Assembly (NCBI RefSeq): GCF_905475395.1
Contig: NC_058339.1
Location: 10,796,001-10,860,000, forward strand
Origin: Chrysoperla carnea
Lineage: Eukaryota; Arthropoda; Insecta; Neuroptera; Chrysopidae
DNA length: 64,000 nucleotides
Reading direction: 5' to 3'
Both the position numbers and the translations under genes were made by a program. The notes beneath the pieces are model-generated. The model was given only the letters and a program-made list of their open reading frames with translations. It was not told the origin of the DNA and searched no databases. This document shows positions 33,691 to 44,727 of the stretch, piece after piece. Numbering within the stretch: the first letter of the stretch is position 1; the number at the start of each line of letters is the position of its first letter.

Positions 33691-34260
33691 CAAGTATCAG
33701 ATGAGCAAAGTGATAGAAAATAAATTGGCTTGGATGGCTTCGCTTCGGTTTGTTTTTATTTGCTAAAAATATAGAATTTAGTAAATAATTGTCAAATGAA
33801 GGTGTATAAGGAAATAGGAAATGATTCAATTTATTGAACAATTTCAATGACTAAATAATAAATTTATTATTACCAATAAATTTTGTATGGATTTACATAT
33901 AAATTTATGTACAAATGTGACATTTGAACTTACACAAACAATTTCTAATAGTTTTTTTTTTTTGTTAAGAGTTAAGTAATTTATTTTTATTGAATACAAA
34001 TAAAAATAATGATTAAATTTATTAATTGTATTTACATTAATTTTTAACAATTATATAATTAAATATTAATTATTTGTGTATTTTTTGTGAAATTTAACCT
34101 AGGGGGACCTTAGATCATTGTCAAATAATGACTATGTAATTAACTTTTTCTTTTATTGGATATATTTTAGAAAATTTATTATGTGTCCTAAAAATTGAAC
34201 AGACTTTCTTGTATTTTTTAACTGAGTCCTGATTGTCCCAGTCTATATGAGGAATAATTT
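33691..34260. other. AT-rich intergenic stretch
   Basis: Only Lys/Asn/Phe-rich short frames (33665-33847, 33844-34050). Nothing recognised. Confidence 0.5.
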
Positions 34261-34264
34261 TTAA

Positions 34265-34325
34265 GGATGTTTGAAGCATGACAACAATGTTTGATTTAAA
34301 GAATCAAAATTTGTTTATAGTTTGA
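34265..34325 (+). mobile_element. TTAA-target MITE family T1, end fragment
   Basis: TTAA (34261-34264) followed by GGATGTTTGAAGCATGACAA and TTTGATTTAAAG, matching the first 60 bp of copy A at 14502. The rest of the element is missing. Confidence 0.75.
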
Positions 34326-34822
34326 CATTATTAGAACCAATGATCGATTATATTTTTACCATGGTTGAATAGAGAATTTTATACCCTTTCAAATGAAGTA
34401 CAGCAAAGTTGGGAATGCCATTTAAAACTCAAAGAAGGGGTGAAACTTAAAATTTTCTAGGTACCATTTTTGAAGAATTTTATCTCTTAGAACTCGACAT
34501 GATTCTCTTGAGAATTTTATCTCCAATCGTTTTGATATTCTCGTTTCACGCATCTCAGCTTTATGATTTACGTGTGTCAAAGTACTATCAGGTATTATAT
34601 TTATGTTGTAGGTATCTAATCATCACCAAAAAAATCAAACTATTGAAGCCAATTAAATGTTAATAATAATCCTTGGAATACGATTTATAATAAACCTATA
34701 TTATACGTTTGTATTAAACTTTATCTGATTAAATAGAATTAATTAACGCGAACATTTACCTATTTATAATAATAGTTATAGAGATACGAACATGAAATAA
34801 ATCAATATCTGAAGGATTTATA
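34326..34822. other. Intergenic stretch
   Basis: Nothing recognised apart from the pogo-like end that follows. Confidence 0.5.
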
Positions 34823-34824
34823 TA

Positions 34825-34850
34825 CAGTGAAAGTTGTCTATAACGTCGTC
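34825..34850 (+). mobile_element. Solo pogo/Tigger-like end
   Basis: TA then CAGTGAAAGTTGTCTATAAC, in the style of Tigger TIRs. No facing partner within the next kilobase. A similar end is at 51277. Confidence 0.4.
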
Positions 34851-34924
34851 CTAATTTATTGTGGCTTCAAACCATAGAATATTATACATAGATAACGCGA
34901 GGTATCTGCTAGCCTGTAAGTGGA

Positions 34925-35087
34925 TGCGATATAATGAATGAGAGAGAAGACTACCAGTTAGTTCCTATTTGTCCTTGTCATTTTGATTTTGTGTAATGTA
35001 AACAATAACTAGCCAATGACATATAGATTCGACAAGGACACATACACCTGGCACTCTTCTCTCATTCATCATATCGCAAATTTTGGG
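34925..35087. mobile_element. MITE, family R, copy 2 (163 bp)
   Basis: Inverted ends TGCGATATAATGAATGAGAG and CTCTCATTCATCATATCGCA. The interior TCCTTGTCATTTTGAT..GACAAGGACACATA is itself partly palindromic. Related to 20535-20745. Confidence 0.72.
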
Positions 35088-35155
35088 GCATGGACATCTT
35101 TCTATCATGTCTAGAATTCCCTTATAAATTTTATGGATTTTCTGGTATATTTAAC

Positions 35156-35873
35156 CAGGGTTCGAGGATATATATCAATGGATATATATCCGATATATAT
35201 CACGTGAATTTTTATGATATATATCAATACAAAAATGATTTTAAAAAATTTAATATTATTTGGTAATTTTTGGCGTTTGTTATCGTATTTCTACTTCCCA
35301 AATTTTGATGGCATTGGAGTAGAGTTAAAACCTACTAATACTAAGCTCAAATCGTGTCGTGTCAAAAAAAGTTCGTTACTAAAGAGTAAGTTTAAGTAAG
35401 ATTCAGAATCGGAAGATGATCTAGCTTTATCTTCCTTGCAGTCAATCCACGCACAATTATGAAACGACATTTTTTTTTTTATTTGATAATTAACAGTTTA
35501 TTACGAACGACTGATGACTGATTTGATAATTAAAAGACTGATTATACTCTAGAGTTATTATTTGTAATGTTTATTGTTTTGTTGCCTAAGTGCAGGTATG
35601 ACCATTGACTGATAACAATTTATAAAATTGTTTTTTGTTTTAAAGTTGATTTTTTTTATAAAAATTTTATTATTTTTAATTGATTTTGCCTGATCTAGAA
35701 GAATATTTTATGTTTTGGTTTCATTTGTCTGATTTGAAGTGCCTAAGTAAATAAAACCTTTAAAACATTTTTTTTTTTTTTTAAATATCAAAATATTGTT
35801 ATATATCGGATATATATCAAAAATACCCGATATTTTGATATTTATAATAAATATCGGATATTTTCGAACCCTG
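35156..35873 (+). mobile_element. hAT-like non-autonomous element, copy 1 (718 bp)
   Basis: Ends CAGGGTTCGAGGATATATAT and ATATTTTCGAACCCTG. TATATATC-rich sub-terminal repeats lie inside both ends. It matches 40906-42480 except for the insertion in that copy. The interior has a short coding trace: FDGIGVELKPTNTKLKS, then after one stop codon (shared with copy 2) DSESEDDLALSSLQS. It keeps the single CTCTAGAG (35547-35554) at which copy 2 was hit. A clear 8-bp flank duplication is not visible here. Confidence 0.85.
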
Positions 35874-35881
35874 CTTTGTAA

Positions 35882-36907
35882 TATCTTTCACAAAAGACAG
35901 TCCTAAAAAAAAAATCTAAATCTGACTTACTTACATCACCATATTTACATAGCAGTTCCTTGAAGGATACAATAGTCAACTTTGTATTTCTCTAGGATAT
36001 GCTATTCCATTTTACTTTGTATATGTTACATTTATTTTATTTATTTTTTATTAAAAATAAATTTATTATTTCTTAAATGAAAAACGTGGGTGTTTCATTA
36101 AAATAGATCACACATTGTAAAAAAAAAACATTACTTACGTAACCTTGTAAAAGTGTTTGTTCGTTCATTCTATTGATAAAAAAAATTTTTTTTTTTTTCC
36201 TACATACAAAAAAAACAAGATAAGTAATTAATTAAATTTCAAAATTCAAGGCGAACTATATTAAAGTCTATTATAATCAATTTTAGCCTACAGCTGTTAA
36301 TTTTTATTTATTGCAGATCAGTAATATGCATAATAATTATAATAGCAATAATAATTGTTATTCAATATTTATTGTATTGGTTTCTAGAAGATTTATATAT
36401 GCATTTAAAAAGCTATAGATTGATTCAAATTGCTTTCAATTGAAAATATTTTATAGCAATTAATTGAGTTTAAGTGCAAATTGATTGGCAAAAAAATTAC
36501 ATCTAAACTCTGATACGTTTGAAGACGTCAGGATGAACAATGGCGCAGCGTTAAGCTTCTGCTTCAGTAAAAGTTGAACTGATATTTATTAAAAAATTAA
36601 AACCTTCTGGAACCAAATCTGCAGAATCAGAAGTTAAAGATAATAGAGATAATTTAAAGTAAATACAAGGCAATTTTATGTTATGTTATATTGTTATAAT
36701 AAATATCCTGATCAAACCAAATGTAATGTATGCACATTGCCCACACAAATATTGTGTGGGCTACTAAATCTATCTCTTATGTCCTATGTCTTTTTTAAAC
36801 TAATTACAATTAATTCATACTAGCTAATTACAATTAATTCATACAGAAAAATGTAAAAGAAGCTATAAAACTAAATTCTTTAAAAAATAAAACAAGTATT
36901 TGCAAAT
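35882..36907. other. AT-rich intergenic stretch
   Basis: PolyA/polyT tracts and nothing else recognised. Confidence 0.5.
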
Positions 36908-36997
36908 AAGTCATAACAGCCTCGTTTATCGCAAAAATTTTTCACTGGAAGCGCTGGCATCGATTTTATTGTCCCTACCATGACTACGCACACAACT
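36908..36997 (-). repeat. Conserved short repeat, copy 2
   Basis: Reverse complement of 12560-12657; about 59 bp are identical (CACTGGAAGCGCTGGCATCG and onward to CTACGCACACAA). Confidence 0.8.
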
Positions 36998-36999
36998 AA

Positions 37000-37760
37000 T
37001 ACGGAAATAATGATAATAATTAAATATTTTAAGCTGAATTATATGTGTTGTGTATTGCAAATGATTGGTAACAGAATTATGGAGGTCATGTGATTTATTA
37101 GACTAATTCGTAAAATATAATAATACATAAAATATCGTGGTTCATTAATATATTTATGTTGTTATGATATTTCATAATATTTCGTCACGTTTCGTCAATA
37201 TTGGTACACAAAATATATAATTACCAATTTGATTATCATTTTTGTAGAGGTAAAAATGTTTAACTGAAATTGTGTGTAAAATTTTGTTCAAAAGATTCAT
37301 TTTTTTACGTAATCTTTGATAATATATTATTTATTGAAAATTTGTTATTTAAAAAAGGTTAAATGTCATTTCTTGCGCTTTCTAACGACGTAAGATTAAG
37401 TTAATTGAACTGAACTAGAGGTATTTTAATAATTTGACATTTATAAAATTAGATAGAATTGTATTGTTTTAAATGAAGAAAAAGGTTTTGGGATAAAAGT
37501 ATTTTAATTTATTAGAAAAATTTTAGAAAGTGAATATTACTAGCGTGGAATATAAACTAGGCTGACAATAATATTAATTGAGGTGCTCTTCTTGATTTTT
37601 TTTGTAAGATCTGGCACCCCACGCTTTTAACAATAAATTTTAGATTACAATTATAATAATTTAATTACTTTATAGTCCTTTTCAAAAACATGGTATTATT
37701 TTTAAAAGATTCCACTGAAATTTTTACTATCTATTTTTAGTTTTGGGTTATTATATTTTT
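37000..37760. other. AT-rich intergenic stretch
   Basis: Nothing recognised. Confidence 0.5.
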
Positions 37761-37764
37761 AGAG

Positions 37765-38070
37765 TTTTTGAAATATCGCAATATTTGGACCGTATCTCAA
37801 AAACTATTCGACCAGTCAGCAAATGCACCCGATTTTTGTACTTTTTGGGTCAAAATTACCTTATAAACGGAGTTTTATCAAAATTGAAGGTATAAAAATT
37901 TTTTCGATTTTTTGTAATTTTTTTAAGGGGTACCCCTTTGTAAAAATCGAGAAAAACGCAAAAAGTATAAAAATCGGGTTAGTTTAATAATTGGATACAG
38001 AGTTTCTGAGATATCGCAATATTTGGATGGATTTTAGTCCGTATCTCAAAAATTATTCGACCAGTCAACA
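37765..38070 (+). repeat. 310-bp AT-rich repeat family, array 2
   Basis: About one unit: ATATCGCAATATTTGGACCG, CCGTATCTCAAAAACTATTC, GGGTCAAAATTACCTTATA and AAGGGGTACCCCTTTG, in the same orientation as 57123-57745. Confidence 0.85.
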
Positions 38071-38299
38071 TCTTATATAACGCTTATAACGCTATATTGC
38101 ATTTCTTTATTTTAAGAAAAATTCTACTTGAATTTCTATGGTTCGACCGTCAATATGTTGCCATTTGACTTTATCATTTTTGTTTGATTAAAATCTAAAA
38201 TGACTGTAGTACCTACCAACAAATGGAATATATATTATTACATATCATGATTGAATAACTTTCGATTGGAATTAAAATACCAATCATATAAAAATGATA

Positions 38300-38345
38300 T
38301 CACTACGTAGGATATATATGTATATATATATATATATATATACAT
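38300..38345. repeat. (AT)n microsatellite
   Basis: TATATATGTATATATATATA tract of about 40 bp, in otherwise featureless sequence (38071-38567). Confidence 0.85.
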
Positions 38346-38567
38346 GTTATATTTATAGCTACATTAATTAGGTGCTTGACCTGTTTGTTTGTTTATTTGT
38401 TTGTTGAAACGACATTTCGAAGCAATAATATAATTAAGATAATAACTGTTTTAGTTATAAAACTATTTGTTATTGTTATAATATCTTTACAGGTAGATTG
38501 TGAGGTTTATAATACCGGCCAGATACCGCTCACTTGCTTGTGTCATTAAAAGTTTAAAAAACATTAA

Positions 38568-39063
38568 CTAGTGAAAACAAACAATTGACTGAGTTAATTG
38601 TTAAAATACCATGTATAGACTGCATTGATTACACTGTCACACTACACATACATACATGTCACATATACATAACTGATATTCCTATATAATACATACTATA
38701 TGAGTTGAGCTGAATTTGTGCTCTCACGGGTAAACACTGATGTTTACGAAAAAATGTTTCAAACCAAAGTTGTTTATTTTTTTATAAGGAATATTTTTTA
38801 AATTTAAACTTTTGTTCAATCTCTAATGGTTTAAAAAATGGGTATGTTGCCCATTTGCGAAATGGACCTGCAAAAATTTCTTGATATCATTTTTCGTTTT
38901 TGAGTTATCGTGTTGGCAGACGGACGCACGGGCAACCGGAAATGGACTAATTAGATGATTCTATAAACACAAATACCAAAATTTTTTTCATCAATATTTT
39001 TAAGCGTTACAAACTTGGGACTAAACTTAATATACTATGATATATTTCATATATACATGGTAT
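38568..39063 (-). mobile_element. INE-1-like short element, copy 8
   Basis: Minus-strand copy with both ends; a deletion removes part of the central GGACCCA block around 38845, and the GTCCGTCC run is reduced to GACGGACGCACGGGCAACC. Confidence 0.92.
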
Positions 39064-39069
39064 AAAAAT

Positions 39070-39907
39070 TCTATAGTTTACATTTGAATCAAGGTTTAAA
39101 GACACTATTGGTATCAACTATTCTAATCGATTGAAGAATCTGATATAAGTGAAATTTACAAAAAAAAAAAAAAAAAAACGCCCGACAAGTCCAGCGCCAG
39201 AGCTTGCAAATTTGGCAACTAAACCTTAAATAATAACAACCCTCTTTAAATAATAATCTAGAATCTATTTAAAAAAAATCTTCCTCAAAGTTGACTATAA
39301 CGTGAAGAGTTAATATTTCTTCGCAAATATTTCTGCGAAGTGGTACTATTTCAAGTTTCCAGATAGTATTTATCCAATTGAAACGTAAAAAAAATAGTAG
39401 TGAAGAGAAGTGTTCACTTAGTTTGTACATGGTCTAATCACCTCATAGTGCTTTATGAAGTATCGTACGTTATTTTTTTTCCACCCTATATAAGATATAA
39501 AATTTATCAAACTCACTGATAAATCAAATTACACACTTTTTCAATGTACAATTAATTTATTTATAAGCAAAGTAGAATGCTAAATTTATTTTAAACAATG
39601 ATAACATGGCAAAATAAAAAATAACAATAACATACTTAATTATTTATTCATGTTGTTCCCACGACATTCCGTTAACACAAACATTAACACTACCGCCACG
39701 TTACGGTATGACTATGGCTACACCTTTAGTGTACGGTTATACCTACTATGCAACATGGATTCAATATTACTAGACTAAGAGCTGATATAGATGTTTTTTT
39801 GTCCGACATGAACTATTAATTGGAATACAAAAAAAGTTCTTAAATTTAGAATCTTAAATATAAGATTTCAATTTTATATTTTTATTTGAGAATTTGAATC
39901 TTACTCC
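39070..39907. other. Intergenic stretch
   Basis: A 19-A run at about 39160-39178 is followed by a short GC-richer patch (CCAGCGCCAGAGCTTGC). No gene or repeat family recognised. Confidence 0.45.
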
Positions 39908-39910
39908 TAA

Positions 39911-40901
39911 GGGGACATCCATAAATTACGTAACACATTTTGAAGATTTTTTAGACTCCCCCCCCCTGGTATGTAACAGATCGTAACAAATTACCAGACC
40001 CCCCTACCCCTGAAGGATTTGTTACGTAACATAATCATTTTGTCTCAACAGAAAAAGTTCTTGAATTATTTAAATTTAAATTTATTGCACAAAACAATTG
40101 CTACATATTTAGTTTATTAATTAAAGAAGTAATATGAAAAATTAACGTTCATTTTTTTTGAGCAAAATCATCTTCCCAACTGGGTTTGAACTAGTCGGTT
40201 ATCGAGTCAATTACAGGAATTTTTGAATTATCTAATTCAAGAAGTGGTGTCGTTTCTTTGTCGTCTTCCTCTATATCATCAACATCTATCCATTCCACGT
40301 CATCAAATTCATTATTATTAATCATACATAGAATCTAAAAGAATACAAAATAAAGTATTGTTAGTCTTAGTGTTTTCTGTTTGTTTGTTTTTCATTTCAT
40401 CTTTATTTTTAATTTTTTTAAAGTCATTCCAAATTTTATTTGTTTCAAGTTGTGCTTGCTGCGAAGAAATTGTAGGATGAGCTTTTTTATAAGCTCTGAA
40501 TAAATCTTGATAAAGAATCCCGATATTTGGTGTCATTTTTTATAAAGCAAATTAAAGTCAAATGTTGAATTATTAAGTCCAGTTGTTGATGAACATTTTT
40601 GCGTATCTCTATAGCAAGGAAAAACAAATGACTTCGCGCGTATATATAGCAGCAGTGCGGTATCATGCCAATAGCAGCGCTTCTGTACATGGCGCGAATA
40701 TTTGAATTATATCTCAATAATTAAATATAATTATAAAAGTATGATTAGAAATTTTTTTTTAATTTTTTAATCCAAGCAATATAATTAAATTTTTGTTACG
40801 TAACATATGTTAGATTGACACCCCCCCTTAACGTAACAATGCATAACAAATTGAAATACCCCCCCCCCTTAAAATGTGTTACGTAATTTATGGATGTTCC
40901 C
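39911..40901 (-). mobile_element. PIF/Harbinger-like element (991 bp)
   Basis: TIRs GGGGACATCCATAAATTACG at the left and its inverted copy at 40882-40901 (one mismatch), extended inward by GTAACACATTTT and C-runs. TAA flanks both ends (39908-39910 and 40902-40904): a 3-bp TWA target duplication as in PIF/Harbinger. It contains a short open frame (40318-40536, minus) but no DDE nuclease. Confidence 0.75.
40201..40536 (-). pseudogene. Coding relic inside the Harbinger-like element
   Basis: The minus-strand frame from ATG 40536 gives 72 residues, MTPNIGILYQDLFRAYKKAH then PTISSQQAQLETNKIWNDFK, a helical, Lys-rich sequence reminiscent of small SANT/Myb-like or accessory transposon proteins but not assignable. 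Downstream, in another frame, 40317-40200 encodes an acidic segment (EFDDVEWIDVDDIEEDD) ending in a stop. The two pieces were probably once one protein, now separated by a frame change or a lost splice. No catalytic motif. Confidence 0.5.
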
Positions 40902-41322
40902 TAAACAGGTTTCGAGGATATATATCAATGGATATATATCATGATATATATCCGATATATATCACGTGAATTTTTATGATATACTATTATAATACAAAAA
41001 TGATTTAAAAAAAATTTAATATTATTTAGTAATTTTTGGCGTTTGTTACCGTATGTCTACTTCCCAAATTTTGATGGCATTGGAGTAGAGTTAAAACCTA
41101 CTAATACTAAGCTCAAATCGTGTCGTGTCAGAAAAAGTTCGTTACTAAAGAGTAAGTTTAAGTAAGATTCAGAATCGGAAGATGATCTAGCTTTATCTTC
41201 CTTGCAGTCAAACCAAGCACAATTATGAAACGACATTTTTTTTTTTTTATTTGATAATTAACAGTTTATTACGAATGACTGATGACTGATTTGATAATTA
41301 AAAGACTGATAATACTCTAGAG

Positions 41323-42147
41323 CAGGGCTTCTTAAACTTTTGTAATTCACGACCCCATTTATGATTGCGAGTTTCTTGACGACCCCATACAAATATAAAA
41401 GAAAAATAAATTAATATTTTTTGATGATTTATTTATTAGATAATAATGTACATATACATATGAAAATATATAAGTTTAGAATTCGTTTTGAAACATACAA
41501 AAATCTAAAATTAAAAATTGCACAAAAAATTATAAAATTGTATTTATTATAGTTTCAAAAATAAAAGTGGATTCTGACTGTCTTAATTCTCTCGAATATA
41601 TTCAAGTAGTTGCGTGGTAAGTATTAAATTAAAGTATAAGTTAAAAATTTAATGAGATGGATGTGCCTGTTTTTTATTGCATAACAAATCAAATCTTGGT
41701 GGAATGTTTGAAACTGCTGGACGTAAGACCTCTTCAACATTTTTTATCGCTGAACGATATTGGGATTTAATATGTGTTAAAGCTGTTTCTTCAGCAATAA
41801 TACCTAGAAATTTTGTTGATAATTATTTCTCGGGATTATTTCGGCTTTTAGAGATTGACAAAAATAAATTTATATTTTTTATTAATTCCAATAACATTTC
41901 ATAATTCATAGTAAATGTTATTCAAGTTATTATAATACTCTTAATAGAAATGCAGGTACAAACAATCTTTCCGAACTAGAAGATTTTATGATATATTTAT
42001 CTACGATAATTGTTATTTTATCTTTATAACAATAATTTTACAAGTTAAAAAACATTTTCTGTTAAATTGTATTTTTACCTCTCGCGACCCCAGAATTTTG
42101 GTACGCGACCCCAAATGGGGTCGCGACCCATAGTTTAAGAAGCCCTG
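41323..42147 (-). mobile_element. Nested hAT transposon, Charlie/ZBED5-like (825 bp)
   Basis: TIRs CAGGGCTTCTTAAACT at both ends, with GTCGCGACCCC-type sub-terminal sequence at the right as in SPIN/Charlie elements. A perfect 8-bp duplication CTCTAGAG flanks it (41315-41322 and 42148-42155). Coding strand is minus; only the C-terminal end of the transposase remains, the remainder having been deleted. Confidence 0.95.
41649..41829 (-). pseudogene. C-terminal fragment of a ZBED5-like hAT transposase
   Basis: On the minus strand the frame ending at TAA 41651-41649 reads IIAEETALTHIKSQYRSAIK, then NVEEVLRPAVSNI and PPRFDLLCNKKQAHPSH. This is the conserved end of hAT transposases of the ZBED5/FAM200 group, where an ..SALT.IK.KYRSRL..VE..LR.A....PRFD.LC..KQAHPSH pattern follows the dimerisation region. 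A stop interrupts the frame about 10 codons upstream of EETALTHIK, and the catalytic domain is gone. The plus-strand 75-codon frame at 41677-41904 is its antisense shadow. Confidence 0.85.
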
Positions 42148-42489
42148 CTCTAGAGTTATTATTTGTAATGTTTTTTGTTTTGTTGCCTAAGTGTAGGTAT
42201 GACCATTGACTGATAACAATTTATAAAACTGTTTTTTGTTTTAAAGTTGATTTTTATTTATAAAAATTTTATTACATATTTTTAATTGATTTTGCCTGAT
42301 CTAGAGAAGAATATTTTATGTTTTGGTTTCATTTGTCTGATTTGAAGCGCCTAAGTAAATAAAACCTTGAAAACATTTTAGTTTTTTTTAAATATCAAAA
42401 TTTTGATATATATCGGATATATATCAAAAATATCGGATATTTTGATATTTATAATAAATATCGGATATTTTCGAACCCTGCTCCTAAAC

Positions 42490-42881
42490 CAGCCTTATTG
42501 AAAAAGAAATTAATAAAGGACTCCAGGTGCTATGTTATTAGAGTAATGAAATTACCTATAAAACTCATTTTAATTTAAATTATGGATATATTATATGCTT
42601 TTAATATACTTGGCTTGCTGCCAAATGTACACTTTGATGGAAATATTACATGAAAAACAACGTAAATTTGTTATGTTATCTAGCATCCATAGTTTATTGA
42701 ATTCAGCTGGGAATATACAAGCTCCTATTTGATATACATCAATTATAAAGGATTTTAGGACTGGTGAAAAGCAAAACTTGATATTAATAAAAATTTTGTA
42801 TTATGAAAAACAAGTACGGTAGATAGAGTCTAGATAAACGGGTTTTTCGGATTACTGGGTCTCTACAGAAAATGTATTGTA
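42490..42881. other. Intergenic stretch
   Basis: A trace at about 42830-42870 (GATAAACGGGTTTTTCGG) vaguely resembles pogo ends but has no partner. Otherwise nothing. Confidence 0.4.
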
Positions 42882-42883
42882 TG

Positions 42884-43222
42884 TACAGAGTGTCCCAGAA
42901 ATAACGGACGCCCTTGTGCTTCAGGTAGAAAATAAAATTCTAAGAAAAAAGTTTCTTTTTCGCTTCCATTTCTTGATCCGATGCACAGATATCCACCATT
43001 TCTTTCTACACATGAATACACTTGCACACGTATGCAAACATAAACATGCAGTTTTTACCCCTCCTATCTTGTCGCTGTATCGTGCTTTTGATTAGTTGCT
43101 TTTTTTAATTACTAGCTAATTATCTGTGCATCGGATCAAACAATGGAAGTACTTTTCGTCTTAGAACTTTATTTTCTATCTTGATGCAAGAAAGACGTCC
43201 ATTACTCTGGGATGTACCTGTA
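42884..43222. mobile_element. MITE with about 110-bp inverted repeats (339 bp)
   Basis: TACAGAGTGTCCCAGA at the left faces CTCTGGGATGTACCTGTA at the right. Further inward CTTGATCCGATGCACAGATA faces TATCTGTGCATCGGATCAA. TA at both outer ends suggests a Tc1/mariner-type target. The 72-codon frame at 42877-43095 crosses the left arm and is not a gene. Confidence 0.75.
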
Positions 43223-43805
43223 GATCATTTTTACGTGATTGTACTATCACAGGGGTAGAGAGCGGTGTGGAAAGGCAAAAAAAGTGTTCGGCTAAATAAT
43301 TTTCTGAATAGCGAACTATAGATGTTTAAATTTTGTTATTTTTAAAACCTTGCCCAACAGTAAAAAACGCGTTCTTTTTTCGTCGAGTCCCTCATTTAAA
43401 AAAATTCAAAACTGGCAACTGACACACTATCTTTGCTTTTTGATTGTCAACATTTTACCACACAAATAGAAAAACATTCAAATTTTGTTTTAATTTTGGA
43501 ACATACTTTATTAGCAAATTTGTCAAGCTTTATTTTTATTTTCTAGATTAAAAATAAAAATAAATAAATAATGAGTTGTTCATTGAGAAACGTAAAATAA
43601 ACATTTTTCACAATACATAATATTAAAAAAAAACTTACTTACCTAATTTGTTTATCTTACTCAAGTCCAAGGTTTTCTTTCATATGCAATTATGATGCAG
43701 TTAACTCTTTAATTGTAACTTAACAAGGAAAATGTGATTTTTAATGCATGATATACCATTTAAAAGTATAATTTGACTGGCTAATTACACATCAAGAATA
43801 GAACA
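43223..43805. other. AT-rich intergenic stretch
   Basis: Nothing recognised. Confidence 0.5.
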
Positions 43806-43873
43806 AGAGTGGTTTTTGAGATACGGATTAAAATCGATCCAAACATTGCGATATCTCAGAAATTCTGCATTGG
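43806..43873 (-). repeat. 310-bp repeat family, fragment
   Basis: TTTTTGAGATACGGATTAAA..TTGCGATATCTCAGAA: about 65 bp of the family, in the same orientation as array 1 (22272-22790). Confidence 0.8.
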
Positions 43874-44224
43874 AACTTTTTATAGGTGAAATACTTTTTT
43901 AAATCGGTTAAGTAGTTAATTGACAAAAATGGCGAATTTTCATTAGTACACTTTTTTCCCAACAGTATTTCAAATACCGTTAAAAATCATTCAAAAAAAT
44001 AAAATTAAGAACAGTTTGTAAATTTGTAGCAGGTTGAATTAGATTAGAAAATTAATAATACCAACTTAACCTTATTTCACATAAAAACTAAAGTAATTCA
44101 TTTTAATGGTTTATTCAAATGGCTTGTATTGTAAATTATAAAAACATCTCTCAACAGTTGACAAAAATTACATGCAATTTATACTCGGTGGCCGGTATAA
44201 AACGAATTTGAAATGAATATGAAA

Positions 44225-44725
44225 CAAGTGAAAACAAACAATTGACTAAGTTAATTGTTGAAATACCATGTATAGACAATGTTGATTACTCTGTCACATT
44301 ACACATACTTACGTTACTGATATTCCCATATAATACATACTATTAATTTAAGCCTAATTTGCGTCCTCACGGGTAAACAGTGATGTTTACGAAAAAATGC
44401 TTCAAACAAAAGTTGTTTATTTTTTTATAAGGAACATCTGCATTTAAACTTTTGTTCTATCTCTAACGGCTTAAAAGATGGGTTCCACCCAAGACCTAAT
44501 TGACCGGTATTGCTCACACTATAAAAATTTCAGCTTGATATCTCTTTTCGTTTTTGAGTAATCTCGATGTCAGACGGATAGACAGACAGACAGAAAACCG
44601 GAAATGGACTAATTAGGTGATTTTCTGAACACCTATACCAAAATTTTGTTAGTATCATCAATATTTTAAGCGTTAACTTGGGACTAAATTTAATGTACCG
44701 TGGTATATTTCATATACATGGTATA
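44225..44725 (-). mobile_element. INE-1-like short element, copy 9
   Basis: Both ends present; small internal deletions around the GGACCCA block and a degenerate GACGGATAGACAGACAGACAG run at about 44573. Sequence between 43874 and 44224 holds nothing recognised. Confidence 0.92.
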
Positions 44726-44727
44726 AA

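Larger units (their letters stand above)
40906..42480 (+). mobile_element. hAT-like non-autonomous element, copy 2, carrying a nested hAT
   Basis: Same family as 35156-35873. Left end CAGGTTTCGAGGATATATAT, right end TCGAACCCTG. Flanking octamers TCCCTAAA (40898-40905) and CTCCTAAA (42481-42488) agree at six of eight positions and are a plausible worn 8-bp duplication. It inserted at the very edge of the Harbinger-like element. Without the 825-bp nested element and one target copy it is about 740 bp. Confidence 0.88.

Noticed and set aside
41677-41904. 75-codon plus-strand frame as a gene
   Set aside because: Antisense shadow of the hAT transposase C-terminus.
42830-42875. Pogo-like phrase GATAAACGGGTTTTTCGG
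   Set aside because: No TA-flanked end and no partner; similarity too short.
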